Positions 1 through 6,007 of a stretch of 17,583 nt of DNA are shown here, piece by piece; within the stretch, counting starts at the first letter, position 1; every line of letters begins with the position of its first letter. The notes beneath the pieces are model-generated. The model ran no database searches and was not told where the DNA came from. It saw only the letters and a program-made list of their open reading frames with translations. The stretch is from Mxb001 sp051007175. GTDB taxonomy: Bacteria; Actinomycetota; Actinomycetes; S36-B12. The translations under genes were made by a program, and so were the position numbers. The DNA lies in assembly GCA_051007175.1 (NCBI GenBank), contig JBPCSL010000202.1, positions 1-17,583 on the forward strand, in the 5' to 3' direction.

Positions 1-257
<257 letters not shown>

Positions 258-311
258 CTTATCTTTTTCTACTTTGCGTATTCGCGTCCACTGTGCGGTT
301 CCCGAGTGACG

Positions 312-325
312 GTCGGGAGCCCGAC
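312..325 (+). other. hairpin in the 23S-5S spacer
   Basis: The 23S-5S spacer (about 258-340) carries a short inverted repeat, GTCGG and CCGAC around a GAGC loop. It lies about 15 nt before the 5S gene and may help process the precursor transcript. The stem is only 5-6 bp, so the function is inferred. No tRNA is present in this spacer. Confidence 0.3.
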
Positions 326-340
326 TGATAACTCCATAGA

Positions 341-459
341 GTTTCGGTGGCCATAGCGAGAGGGAAACGCCCGGCTCCATTCCGAACCCGGAAGCTAAGC
401 CTCTCAGCGCCGATGGTACTGCGCGGGTGACTGCGTGGGAGAGTAGGACGCCGCCGGAC
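341..459 (+). rRNA. rrf: 5S ribosomal RNA
   Basis: Complete 5S rRNA of about 119 nt, component of the large-subunit central protuberance. It has the actinobacterial 5' end GTTTCGGTGGCCATAGCG and the conserved loop TCCGAACCCGGAAG around 380-393, followed by AAGCC and CGATGGTACT. The conserved GGGAGAGTAGGACGCCGCC sits at the 3' end. The two ends pair (TTTCGGTGG with CCGCCGGA-type bases) to form helix I. It is co-transcribed with 23S, which ends about 84 nt upstream. Confidence 0.96.
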
Positions 460-467
460 ATCTTTCG

Positions 468-501
468 AAGAGGGCCGCACCCGTCCGGGTGCGGCCCTCT
501 T
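468..501 (+). terminator. rRNA operon terminator hairpin
   Basis: A perfect inverted repeat of about 15-16 bp: the arm AAGAGGGCCGCACCCG at 468-483 pairs with CGGGTGCGGCCCTCTT at 486-501, leaving a loop of 2-4 nt. It begins 8 nt after the 5S gene. There is no long T-tract after it, which fits the U-poor hairpins often seen in high-GC actinobacteria. It separates the rRNA operon from the TPR gene. Confidence 0.9.
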
Positions 502-547
502 CGCATGTCTGGTCGGGACCATGTCGGTTGCGGCAAACCCCCTGGTG

Positions 548-553
548 AAAGAT
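548..553 (+). promoter_or_regulatory. possible -10 element for the TPR gene (leaderless)
   Basis: AAAGAT keeps the two most conserved -10 positions (A2 and T6) and lies exactly 6 nt before the ATG at 560, the geometry expected if transcription starts at the start codon. No convincing -35 is seen at 16-18 bp upstream. The call rests on position and similarity to the other candidates in this window. Confidence 0.25.
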
Positions 554-559
554 GAGCGC

Positions 560-1546
560 ATGGGAGCTCCCGGCGACTCGTCATCGTCACGTCCTTCGAA
601 GCCTCGGTCGTCCACGTCGCCAAGCAGGGGCTCGGGTTCGCGTCCGCCGGCGAAGGGCTCGTCTTCGCGTCCGCCGGCGAAGAGTGGCGGGAGGCCGCCG
701 GCGAAGAGTGGCGGGAAGCCGCCGGCGAAGGGCTCGGGTTCGCGTCCGCCTGCGAAGGGCTCGGGTTCGCGTCCGCCGGGGGGTAAGCCGACGTCCCGAG
801 AAGCCCGCCCGGCGGAGAGGGAGCGGCCGCGGGGGCCGCGCGTACCTGACGAGATCACCGGCAAGGAACTGGATCGCCGCGTCCTGGCCGAGCTCCGCAC
901 GCTGCCCGATGGTCTCGCGGAGCAGGTCGCCCGCCTCCTAGTCGCGGCCTCCATGTCACTCGATGAGGACCCGGATCGCGCGTTGGAGTTCGCGACGGAG
1001 GCGAAGCGCAAGGCCGGGCGCGTGCCTGCGGTGCGGGAGGCCCTCGGACTCACGGCCTACGCGGCAGGCGACTATGCGCTCGCACTGTCCGAGCTGCGGG
1101 CCGTGCGGCGCATGACCGGCGACGACGACCTGATCCCGGTGATGGCGGACTGCGAGCGCGGTCTGGGGCGACCGCGCAAGGCCCTCGAGCTCATCGCCGA
1201 CGCGAACGAGTCCTCCCTGGACGAGGCGACGCGTGTCGAATGCCTCATCGTCGCCTCCGGGGCGCGCCGCGATCTCGGTCAGGCGGACGCCGCGCTGGTG
1301 CTACTGCAGGTTTCCGCTCTCAACGCCCGGCGGAGCGAGCCGTGGCTCGCCCGGCTGCGCTACGCGTACGCCGACACACTCACGGATCTCGGCCGACTGG
1401 GCGACGCGCGGACATGGTTTGAGAGGGCGGCCGCGGTAGACGCTGAGGGGGAGACAGACGCCGCGGATCGGCTCGCGGCCATGGACGGTGTGGTGTTCGA
1501 CGACGACTGGATCGAGTCGGATTCGGACGAGGTGGCTAGCGACTGA
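560..1546 (+). CDS. Tetratricopeptide-repeat protein with repetitive basic N-terminus (Rv1691-like)
   Basis: Role unknown; TPR folds mediate protein-protein contacts. The 328-residue protein has two parts. Residues 1-90 are low-complexity and basic, with six near-identical SRPPAK-type repeats (about residues 24-76). The rest is an alpha-helical TPR region carrying the blocks REALGLTAYAAGDY, RRMTGDDDL, ADCERGLGRP, SGARRDLGQ and RLRYAYADTL, which I recognise as typical of the actinobacterial protein next to the HAD phosphatase and tlyA (M. tuberculosis Rv1691). The C-terminus is acidic (EDDDW-like, DSDSDE). I chose the ATG at 560 because a -10-like AAAGAT lies 6 nt upstream; the in-frame ATG at 521 is possible but has no clear Shine-Dalgarno and is only 19 nt from the rRNA terminator. 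Its 3' end overlaps the convergent hydrolase gene. Confidence 0.88.
   Translation: MGAPGDSSSSRPSKPRSSTSPSRGSGSRPPAKGSSSRPPAKSGGRPPAKSGGKPPAKGSGSRPPAKGSGSRPPGGKPTSREARPAERERPRGPRVPDEITGKELDRRVLAELRTLPDGLAEQVARLLVAASMSLDEDPDRALEFATEAKRKAGRVPAVREALGLTAYAAGDYALALSELRAVRRMTGDDDLIPVMADCERGLGRPRKALELIADANESSLDEATRVECLIVASGARRDLGQADAALVLLQVSALNARRSEPWLARLRYAYADTLTDLGRLGDARTWFERAAAVDAEGETDAADRLAAMDGVVFDDDWIESDSDEVASD
629..787 (+). repeat. In-frame tandem repeats coding for SRPPAK units
   Basis: Six imperfect copies of a 24- or 27-bp unit in the TPR gene encode GSGSRPPAK, GSSSRPPAK, SGGRPPAK, SGGKPPAK, GSGSRPPAK and GSGSRPPGGK. Every unit is a multiple of 3, so copy-number change would keep the frame. 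The product is a disordered, proline- and lysine/arginine-rich segment. It is protein-coding and has no spacers, so it is not a CRISPR array. Confidence 0.9.
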
Positions 1547-2495
1547 CGGAGGCCGCATCACCGGAGGTGGAGCCGGGGCCCTCGGAGCTGTCGAGCCAGC
1601 GGCTGATCCCGGCCACGTTGGCGGCAGTGGACGAGAGCACCTCCCACTTCTCGGCGGCATTCAGGTCACCGGAGGGAAATGCCGTAGCCGTGCGCTCGGC
1701 CACCATCGCGACGGCATGGTCGAGATCCATCTGCAGGGTGCGAGCCTGACGCACGAGCTCCACCCACCCGATGAGGACTTCCTCGGATCGCGAGAGGATC
1801 TCCTCGACCGCGGTGACCGGCCCGTAGTGGCTGAAGAGCAGCCGGGTAGGTGCGATATCGCGCATGCGCTGCATCGAGGCCAGGGCGAGATTGAGGTCGA
1901 AGTCGGGGGGCGGTGTCGCCGGGCGCACCTCGTCGGCCTCGGGCACGTAGACCCCGGCAGCGTCTCCGGTGTAGAGGTCGCCGGTGGCGGAGTCGAGCAG
2001 GCCAATGTGGTGAGAGGCATGCCCCGGTGCATAGAAGGCCTCGAGGGTGCGGCCGCCGCCGAGGTCGACGGCCCCGACGTCGGCGAGGGCCGTGACGCGC
2101 TCGGCCTCCGTGGGCTTCAACTCGCCGAAGAGCTCATCCATCGTGGCCCCGAAGACGCGGCGCGCGCTGCGCACGAGTTTCTCCGGATCGACCAAGTGGC
2201 GGGCGCCTCGCTCATGAGCGACGACCTGCGCGTGCGGAAAGGCCTTCGAGATATCGCCCGCGCCACCGGCGTGATCGAGGTGGACGTGCGTGACGACCAC
2301 GGTGCCCAGGTCGGCGGGGCCTACGCCCAGTCGCGCGAGGGCATCCACGACGGTCGGAGCCGAGAGTGAGGTACCGGTCTCGACGAGGCAGGGACGATCC
2401 GACCGAATGAGGTAGCCGGCGGTGATCCCCGCGTAGCCGCCCATGAGGGTGTCGATCTCGAAGACGTCGTTGCCGAGATCGGTGATCCCGTCCAC
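1536..2495 (-). CDS. Metallo-beta-lactamase-fold metal-dependent hydrolase
   Basis: Probable cytosolic hydrolase of the MBL-fold superfamily; substrate unknown. The 319-residue protein has the metal-binding HxHxDH signature in VTHVHLDHAGG (H70, H72, D74, H75), then H159 in APGHASHH, bridging D178 in LYTGDAAG and H223 in LFSHYGP. That is the full set for two metal ions. A C-terminal helical region follows the catalytic core. The GTG start at 2495 is favoured by an AAAGGGGG Shine-Dalgarno about 6 nt upstream; an ATG at 2606 would add 37 residues unlike the family. It is transcribed against its neighbours and overlaps the TPR gene by 11 bp at the 3' end, with no terminator between them. Glyoxalase II-like and RNase Z-like roles are less likely from the overall pattern but cannot be excluded. 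Confidence 0.92.
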   Translation of the reverse strand: MDGITDLGNDVFEIDTLMGGYAGITAGYLIRSDRPCLVETGTSLSAPTVVDALARLGVGPADLGTVVVTHVHLDHAGGAGDISKAFPHAQVVAHERGARHLVDPEKLVRSARRVFGATMDELFGELKPTEAERVTALADVGAVDLGGGRTLEAFYAPGHASHHIGLLDSATGDLYTGDAAGVYVPEADEVRPATPPPDFDLNLALASMQRMRDIAPTRLLFSHYGPVTAVEEILSRSEEVLIGWVELVRQARTLQMDLDHAVAMVAERTATAFPSGDLNAAEKWEVLSSTAANVAGISRWLDSSEGPGSTSGDAASVSR

Positions 2496-2513
2496 GGCGA
2501 CCCCCTTTCGGGA

Positions 2514-2522
2514 TTGTCCACA
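2514..2522 (+). promoter_or_regulatory. DnaA-box 9-mer
   Basis: TTGTCCACA is an exact match to the DnaA-box consensus known from Streptomyces and mycobacterial origins. It lies in the divergent region, 18 nt before the hydrolase start codon (inside its likely leader) and about 130 nt upstream of the SSB-like gene. It is a single box, not an origin cluster. A 9-mer can occur by chance, so binding is inferred. Confidence 0.4.
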
Positions 2523-2561
2523 GAGCGACGGAAGGCGTGTTCGGAGCGCTGTGCCCTGGCC

Positions 2562-2567
2562 ATCGTA
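2562..2567 (-). promoter_or_regulatory. possible -10 element for the minus-strand hydrolase
   Basis: On the minus strand TACGAT matches TANNNT and would give a leader of about 60 nt that contains the DnaA box and the AAAGGGGG Shine-Dalgarno. No clear -35 is visible. Weak call. Confidence 0.25.
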
Positions 2568-2609
2568 GGCGCGGTCGCGGGGCCGAGGGGCGAGCGACTC
2601 GACCACGGG

Positions 2610-2651
2610 TCGATGCGACGAAAGGAGCAGTCGATGCGACGAAAGGAGCAG
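2610..2651 (+). repeat. 21-bp perfect tandem duplication carrying the ribosome-binding site
   Basis: Two adjacent identical 21-bp units (2610-2630 and 2631-2651), each containing GACGAAAGGAGCAG, precede the SSB-like gene. The AAAGGAG of the second copy (2642-2648) is the proper Shine-Dalgarno for the ATG at 2654. The first copy (2621-2627) is an extra site placed to serve an ATG at 2634 in another frame. Confidence 0.93.
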
Positions 2652-2681
2652 TCATGGCGCCGACGCCAACAGACCGGGTGA
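2613..2681 (+). CDS. possible leader peptide ORF overlapping the SSB-like start
   Basis: The duplicated unit creates an ORF with ATG at 2613 and at 2634, ending at the TGA at 2679-2681. From 2634 it would encode MRRKEQSWRRRRQQTG. The ATG at 2634 has its own AAAGGAG 6 nt upstream, so it should be translatable. It overlaps the first 28 nt of the SSB-like gene in a different frame. It may be an accident of the duplication; there is no known homologue that I recognise. Confidence 0.25.
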   Translation: MRRKEQSMRRKEQSWRRRQQTG

Positions 2682-2992
2682 ATGAGGTCGTTCTCGTGGG
2701 GAGGATCAGCGGATTCTCCGAGCGCGAGCTGCCGAGCGGTGACTCGATCGCGACCTTCCGGGTCGTCGTGGACCGAGCTGTCCGGGATCGTGGCCCCGGT
2801 GGCCGTGTCCTGGTCGATGCCCTCGACTGCGTCGCGTGGCGCCGGGAGGTCCGTCGTCGCCTGGGCGCCCTGGAGGAGGGCACGACCGTGCGCGTGTCGG
2901 GCCCGCTCCGCCGCCGCTTCTGGCAGGCATCTGGTGCGGCCACGTCCCGCACGGAGGTGGAGGTGCGCGAGGTCCGGCGCATCCGCCCTTAG
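2654..2992 (+). CDS. Small single-stranded DNA-binding (OB-fold) protein, SSB paralogue
   Basis: Likely binds single-stranded DNA through an OB fold. The 112-residue protein starts with NEVVLVGRISG, the usual first strand of bacterial SSB. It continues with ATFRVVVDR, then LDCVAWR (the conserved D-C-x-A-W strand), GTTVRVSGPLRRRFW and EVEVREVRRI at the end. It is shorter than housekeeping SSB (about 150-180 residues) and lacks the glycine-rich linker and acidic C-terminal tip that recruits partner proteins. It therefore resembles the short accessory SSB-like proteins of actinobacteria, not the essential SSB made with rpsF/rpsR. The ATG at 2654 is fixed by AAAGGAG 5 nt upstream; an in-frame start at 2537 would add 39 residues read from the repeat and intergenic DNA. 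A DnaA box lies upstream. Confidence 0.85.
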   Translation: MAPTPTDRVNEVVLVGRISGFSERELPSGDSIATFRVVVDRAVRDRGPGGRVLVDALDCVAWRREVRRRLGALEEGTTVRVSGPLRRRFWQASGAATSRTEVEVREVRRIRP

Positions 2993-3032
2993 CGGAGGGC
3001 CTCGGGTCGCGTGCCCGTGCGACGATAGGCCC

Positions 3033-3515
3033 GTGACGATCCAGGGCGCTCCGGAGGGCACCGCCTACGACTGGTATCGGCGCGCACTGGAGCTCCTGGA
3101 GCGGGGTGACGCCGGCGCCAGCCTCGTCCTGCTCGAGCGCGTGCTGGCCGAGGACCCGGGTTCCCGGGCGGCGTTGGAGGCCCGTGCGCGGGCCCTCTTC
3201 GACTCCGGCCGCTACGCGGATGCGCTCGTGGCGTTCCAGGAGTGCGTGGACCTCAGCCCGGATGACGACTATGCGCATTTCGGGCTCGGCATGAGCCTGT
3301 GGCGGTGCCAGGAATTCCTCCTCGCGCGGGATCACCTCGCCATGGCGAGCGTCATGAGGCCGGAGCGCGCCGAGTATGCGCGCGCACTGTCGCAGGTGCA
3401 GGCGACACTCGTGGCGCGCGGCAAGGCGGGGCTGCCCCTCACCGGCCCCCTCGATTCCCCGCCCGTGCTCGGAGTCGACACGTGGAGCGCGGAGTACCCG
3501 GACGAGCGGGCGTGA
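3033..3515 (+). CDS. Small TPR protein
   Basis: Function unknown; a scaffold or interaction protein. The 160-residue product has about three TPR-like helical pairs: AYDWYRRALELLERGDAGASLVLL (written here only in part), then a pair ending in DSGRYADALVAFQECVDLSP, then HFGLGMSLWRCQEFLLARDHL. A C-terminal tail of about 30 residues ends in DTWSAEYPDERA. The GTG at 3033 is chosen because the TPR begins 11 residues later; a much longer in-frame ORF back to 2682 would read through the SSB-like gene in the wrong frame. The sequence GACGAT 6 nt before the GTG could be a -10 of a leaderless transcript. Its stop overlaps the HAD phosphatase start (GTGA), so the two are probably translated together. Confidence 0.82.
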   Translation: MTIQGAPEGTAYDWYRRALELLERGDAGASLVLLERVLAEDPGSRAALEARARALFDSGRYADALVAFQECVDLSPDDDYAHFGLGMSLWRCQEFLLARDHLAMASVMRPERAEYARALSQVQATLVARGKAGLPLTGPLDSPPVLGVDTWSAEYPDERA

Positions 3516-4534
3516 GCTCGGGCCTGCAGGAGTGCGCTGAGCCGCTCGATTCGGCGTACGACGTGGCCCTGCTCGACCTCGATGGCGTCGTCTACGTCGG
3601 TGAGCATGCGGTCCCGGGCGCGCCCGAGGCCATCGCCGCGGCGCAGACGAGATTCGCGTACGTCACCAACAACGCCTCGCGTACGCCCGCCGTCGTGGCA
3701 GGGCATCTACGGGACCTAGGAATTCCGGCGCGCGACGACGAGGTCGTCACGTCGTCTCAGGCGGCCGCCCGGCTCATGGCGGCTGCCGTGCCGGCGGGAT
3801 CCCGCGTGCTGGCCGTGGGAGGGCCCGGCGTGGCGGAGTCGCTCGCGTCCGCAGGACTGGTGCCCGTGTCCTCGGAGGCGCCCCTGCCTGTGGCCGGGGT
3901 GATGCAGGGCTTCGGTCGCGATGTGGGGTGGTCGGACCTCGCGCAGGCGAGCCTTGCCGTGCGCGAGGGTGCCTACTGGGTGGCGACCAATCCTGATCGC
4001 ACGTTCCCGATCCCGGGAGGCCTCGCGCCGGGCAACGGCATGATGGTGGCGGCGGTGGCCGAGGCGTCGGGACGGCAGCCTGATGCGATCGCCGGCAAGC
4101 CCTTCCCCGCCCTCACGGAGGAATCCGTGCTCCGATCGGGTGCGCAGCGCCCGATCGTCGTCGGCGATCGGCTCGACACCGATATCGAGGGCGCACGTCG
4201 ACTCGGCATCGCCAGCCTCCTAGTGATGACGGGGGTCACCGACGTGGGCACGCTGCTGCTGGCACCAAGTGATCAGCGACCCGACTACCTCGGGATGGAC
4301 CTGGGGGCTCTTCTCGTGACACATCCGGCGCCGCGCCCCACGTCGGAGTCGACATGGCAGTGCGGTGAATCCTCCGCGCGACTGGTGGGCGACTCCCTCG
4401 AGGTCTCCATTGCCGGGTGGCTGGATGCCCTGCGCTGTGCATGTGCGGCGATGTGGTCGTCCAAGGGCCCGGTAGACCTGGCCGAGGCGGTACGCCGGCT
4501 GGAGGCTGCGCGGCCCTCATCCACCGGGGGGTAG
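3512..4534 (+). CDS. HAD-superfamily (class IIA) sugar/glycerol phosphatase, Rv1692-like
   Basis: Probable phosphatase of small phosphate esters; the M. tuberculosis counterpart Rv1692 is a glycerol-3-phosphate phosphatase. The 340-residue protein has all four HAD motifs: DLDGVVYVG with nucleophile D22 and acid/base D24, TNNASR with T52, AGKPFP with K196, and VGDRLDTDIEGA with D219 and D224. The block ATNPDRTFP followed by GGLAPGNG lies in the C2-type cap region as in NagD-like enzymes. About 75 residues follow the HAD core and may form the extra C-terminal domain of the mycobacterial enzyme. GTG at 3512 is the start, sharing GTGA with the upstream stop; the ORF could extend to 3299 but that adds sequence unlike HAD proteins. 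Confidence 0.92.
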   Translation: MSSGLQECAEPLDSAYDVALLDLDGVVYVGEHAVPGAPEAIAAAQTRFAYVTNNASRTPAVVAGHLRDLGIPARDDEVVTSSQAAARLMAAAVPAGSRVLAVGGPGVAESLASAGLVPVSSEAPLPVAGVMQGFGRDVGWSDLAQASLAVREGAYWVATNPDRTFPIPGGLAPGNGMMVAAVAEASGRQPDAIAGKPFPALTEESVLRSGAQRPIVVGDRLDTDIEGARRLGIASLLVMTGVTDVGTLLLAPSDQRPDYLGMDLGALLVTHPAPRPTSESTWQCGESSARLVGDSLEVSIAGWLDALRCACAAMWSSKGPVDLAEAVRRLEAARPSSTGG

Positions 4535-4537
4535 CGT
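4532..4537 (+). promoter_or_regulatory. possible -10 element (TAGCGT) for the coiled-coil gene
   Basis: TAGCGT fits TANNNT and ends 6 nt before the ATG at 4544, so a transcript from it would be leaderless. It overlaps the stop codon of the HAD gene. No -35 is evident. Confidence 0.35.
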
Positions 4538-4543
4538 GGGGGC

Positions 4544-4954
4544 ATGGCCGAGGAATCCGACGATCGCGCCCTGCTCGACGCGCTTAAGCCCTACCTGGCC
4601 CTGGCGTCCGGGCTCATGGAGGTGTCGGCCGGCAAGGCTGCCGAGTTCGCCCAGTCGATCGTGACCCAGGGTGCTGCGACGGGGGCCACGGCGGTGGATC
4701 GCGTGCAGGAGGTCGCGGGCCTGGGCATCGACCCCGACCAGTTCGCCGCCCTCGTGCGTGACGAGGTGGATCGTGTCGCCCGCCGCGTGGGGTTCGTGCG
4801 CGCCGACGAGATTGCCTCGCTGAGGCGTCAGGTGGAGCGCCTCGAGGTCGAGGTAGCGGGACTGCGCGCTGACGCCGAGACCAAGGGGAGCAAGAAGCCG
4901 AAGGGCGACGGCAAGGGCGACGGTCACAAGGGCAAGTCCAAGGCGAAGCACTAG
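4544..4954 (+). CDS. Phasin-like coiled-coil protein with lysine-rich tail
   Basis: Function unknown. The 136-residue protein starts with a helical segment of about 60 residues (ALLDALKPYLALASGLMEVS onward), then RADEIASLRRQVERLEVEVA, a heptad-patterned coiled coil at about residues 85-108. It ends with about 22 residues rich in Lys, Gly and Asp (KGSKKPKGDGKGDGHKGKSK). The arrangement resembles phasin-like or PHA-granule regulator proteins with an AlaLys-rich tail, but that is only a shape comparison. The basic tail could bind nucleic acid or polyphosphate. It sits between the HAD phosphatase (9 nt upstream) and the small conserved gene. The ATG has a poor Shine-Dalgarno but a -10-like TAGCGT 6 nt upstream. 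Confidence 0.83.
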   Translation: MAEESDDRALLDALKPYLALASGLMEVSAGKAAEFAQSIVTQGAATGATAVDRVQEVAGLGIDPDQFAALVRDEVDRVARRVGFVRADEIASLRRQVERLEVEVAGLRADAETKGSKKPKGDGKGDGHKGKSKAKH

Positions 4955-4973
4955 GGATGCGGGAGAGCGACTC

Positions 4974-5216
4974 ATGAGCGACTGGCAGCCCGCGGGCGTG
5001 CAGCAGGGCCTTCCGATCTCGGTGCCCGTGGAGCCCACCGGCGACGCGCGAGTCGATGCCGCCCTCGAGCGACTGGCCGAGCTCGACAACGCCCCGGTCG
5101 CCGAGCACGTGGAGGTCTTCGCGGACATTCACGCCCGGCTGACGGGCGCTCTCGGCGACACGGCAGGCGACGACCCTGTCGTCGCGGAGGATTCCGCCAC
5201 CGGGGGAGACCTCTGA
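4974..5216 (+). CDS. Small conserved actinobacterial protein (Rv1693-like)
   Basis: Function unknown. The 80-residue protein has the core VDAALERLAELDNAPVAEHV followed by EVFADIHARLTGALGD, a two-helix pattern I recognise from the short protein that sits directly before tlyA in many actinobacteria (Rv1693 in M. tuberculosis). The tail is acidic. The start ATG at 4974 follows GGGAGAGCGACTC, an acceptable Shine-Dalgarno. Its TGA at 5214-5216 overlaps a CTG that I propose as the tlyA start, so it is probably translationally coupled to tlyA. Confidence 0.85.
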   Translation: MSDWQPAGVQQGLPISVPVEPTGDARVDAALERLAELDNAPVAEHVEVFADIHARLTGALGDTAGDDPVVAEDSATGGDL

Positions 5217-6007
5217 CGAGGCGCCGCCTCGACGCGGAGCTCGTGCGTCGCGGGCTCGCGCGCTCCCGCGAGCAGGCCCGCGACCTCATCGAGGCGGGCC
5301 GGGTGCTCGTGCAGGGATCCCCGGCGCGCAAGGCCGCCACGATGGTGGACGACGCGGCCCCGGTCGTGGTCGTCGAGGACGACTCCGATCCCGACTACGC
5401 CTCGCGCGGTGGCTGGAAGCTGGCCGGCGCCCTCGAGCGGATGGGCGGGCCGCCAATCGCGGGCCGCAGGAGTCTCGATGCCGGCGCGTCGACAGGAGGG
5501 TTCACCGACGTCCTCCTGCGGGCCGGTGCATCGGAGGTGGTGTGCGTGGACGTCGGCTACGGCCTGCTGTCCTGGCGCCTGCGCAATGACGCGCGGGTGC
5601 AGGTCATGGACAGGACCAATGTGCGACTGCTCCAGCCTTCCGACCTGCCCTATCGCCCTGAGGTGATCGTCGCCGACCTGTCGTTCATCTCCCTGGAACT
5701 CGTCCTCCCCGCGCTCTTCGCGTGCGCGGCCGACGGGGCCGATGTCGTCCCCATGGTCAAGCCGCAGTTCGAGGTCGGACGTGAGGCGGTGGGATCCGGC
5801 GGGGTTGTGCATGACATCGGGCAGCGAGCCTCGGCGGTCCGTAGGATCGCGACCACGGCGTACGGCATGGGATGGGGCACCGTGGACGTGGCGGCGAGCC
5901 CGCTGCCAGGGCCCAGCGGCAACGTGGAGTTCTTCCTGTGGCTGCGCCGAGGAGCACCCGCTCCTGACGAGGACCGCATTGCCGACGTGGTGGAGGCAGG
6001 ACCGTGA
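5213..6007 (+). CDS. tlyA: TlyA, 16S/23S rRNA 2'-O-methyltransferase
   Basis: Methylates ribose 2'-OH of C1409 in 16S and C1920 in 23S rRNA in mycobacteria, affecting capreomycin susceptibility; also described as a hemolysin, a disputed role. Order: S4 RNA-binding domain (about 1-58), short linker PDYA, then an FtsJ-type methyltransferase. The SAM site is LDAGASTGGFTDVLL, then CVDVGYGLL. The K-D-K-E catalytic tetrad is K69 (GGWKL), D155 (VADLSF), K183 (MVKPQFE) and E239 (GNVEFFLW), which match M. tuberculosis K69, D154, K182, E238. Start: the conserved S4 beginning RRRLDAELVRRG lies upstream of the first GTG (5243), with no ATG/GTG/TTG available. A CTG at 5213 overlaps the previous TGA as CTGA and follows GGGGGAG, giving 264 residues (268 in M. 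tuberculosis). A start at 5243 would remove the first S4 helix. Confidence applies to the gene, less to the start. Confidence 0.95.
   Translation: MTRRRLDAELVRRGLARSREQARDLIEAGRVLVQGSPARKAATMVDDAAPVVVVEDDSDPDYASRGGWKLAGALERMGGPPIAGRRSLDAGASTGGFTDVLLRAGASEVVCVDVGYGLLSWRLRNDARVQVMDRTNVRLLQPSDLPYRPEVIVADLSFISLELVLPALFACAADGADVVPMVKPQFEVGREAVGSGGVVHDIGQRASAVRRIATTAYGMGWGTVDVAASPLPGPSGNVEFFLWLRRGAPAPDEDRIADVVEAGP

Noticed and set aside
629..787. Short repeated units that resemble a CRISPR array
   Set aside because: The units are contiguous, lack unique spacers, keep a coding frame and encode SRPPAK repeats.
1488..2369. 293-codon plus-strand frame inside the hydrolase gene
   Set aside because: The minus strand carries a complete metal-binding set and a good Shine-Dalgarno. 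The plus frame is its shadow.
2514..2522. Possible replication origin because of the DnaA box
   Set aside because: Only one box, no AT-rich unwinding region, and no dnaA/dnaN neighbours. It can be at most a regulatory site.
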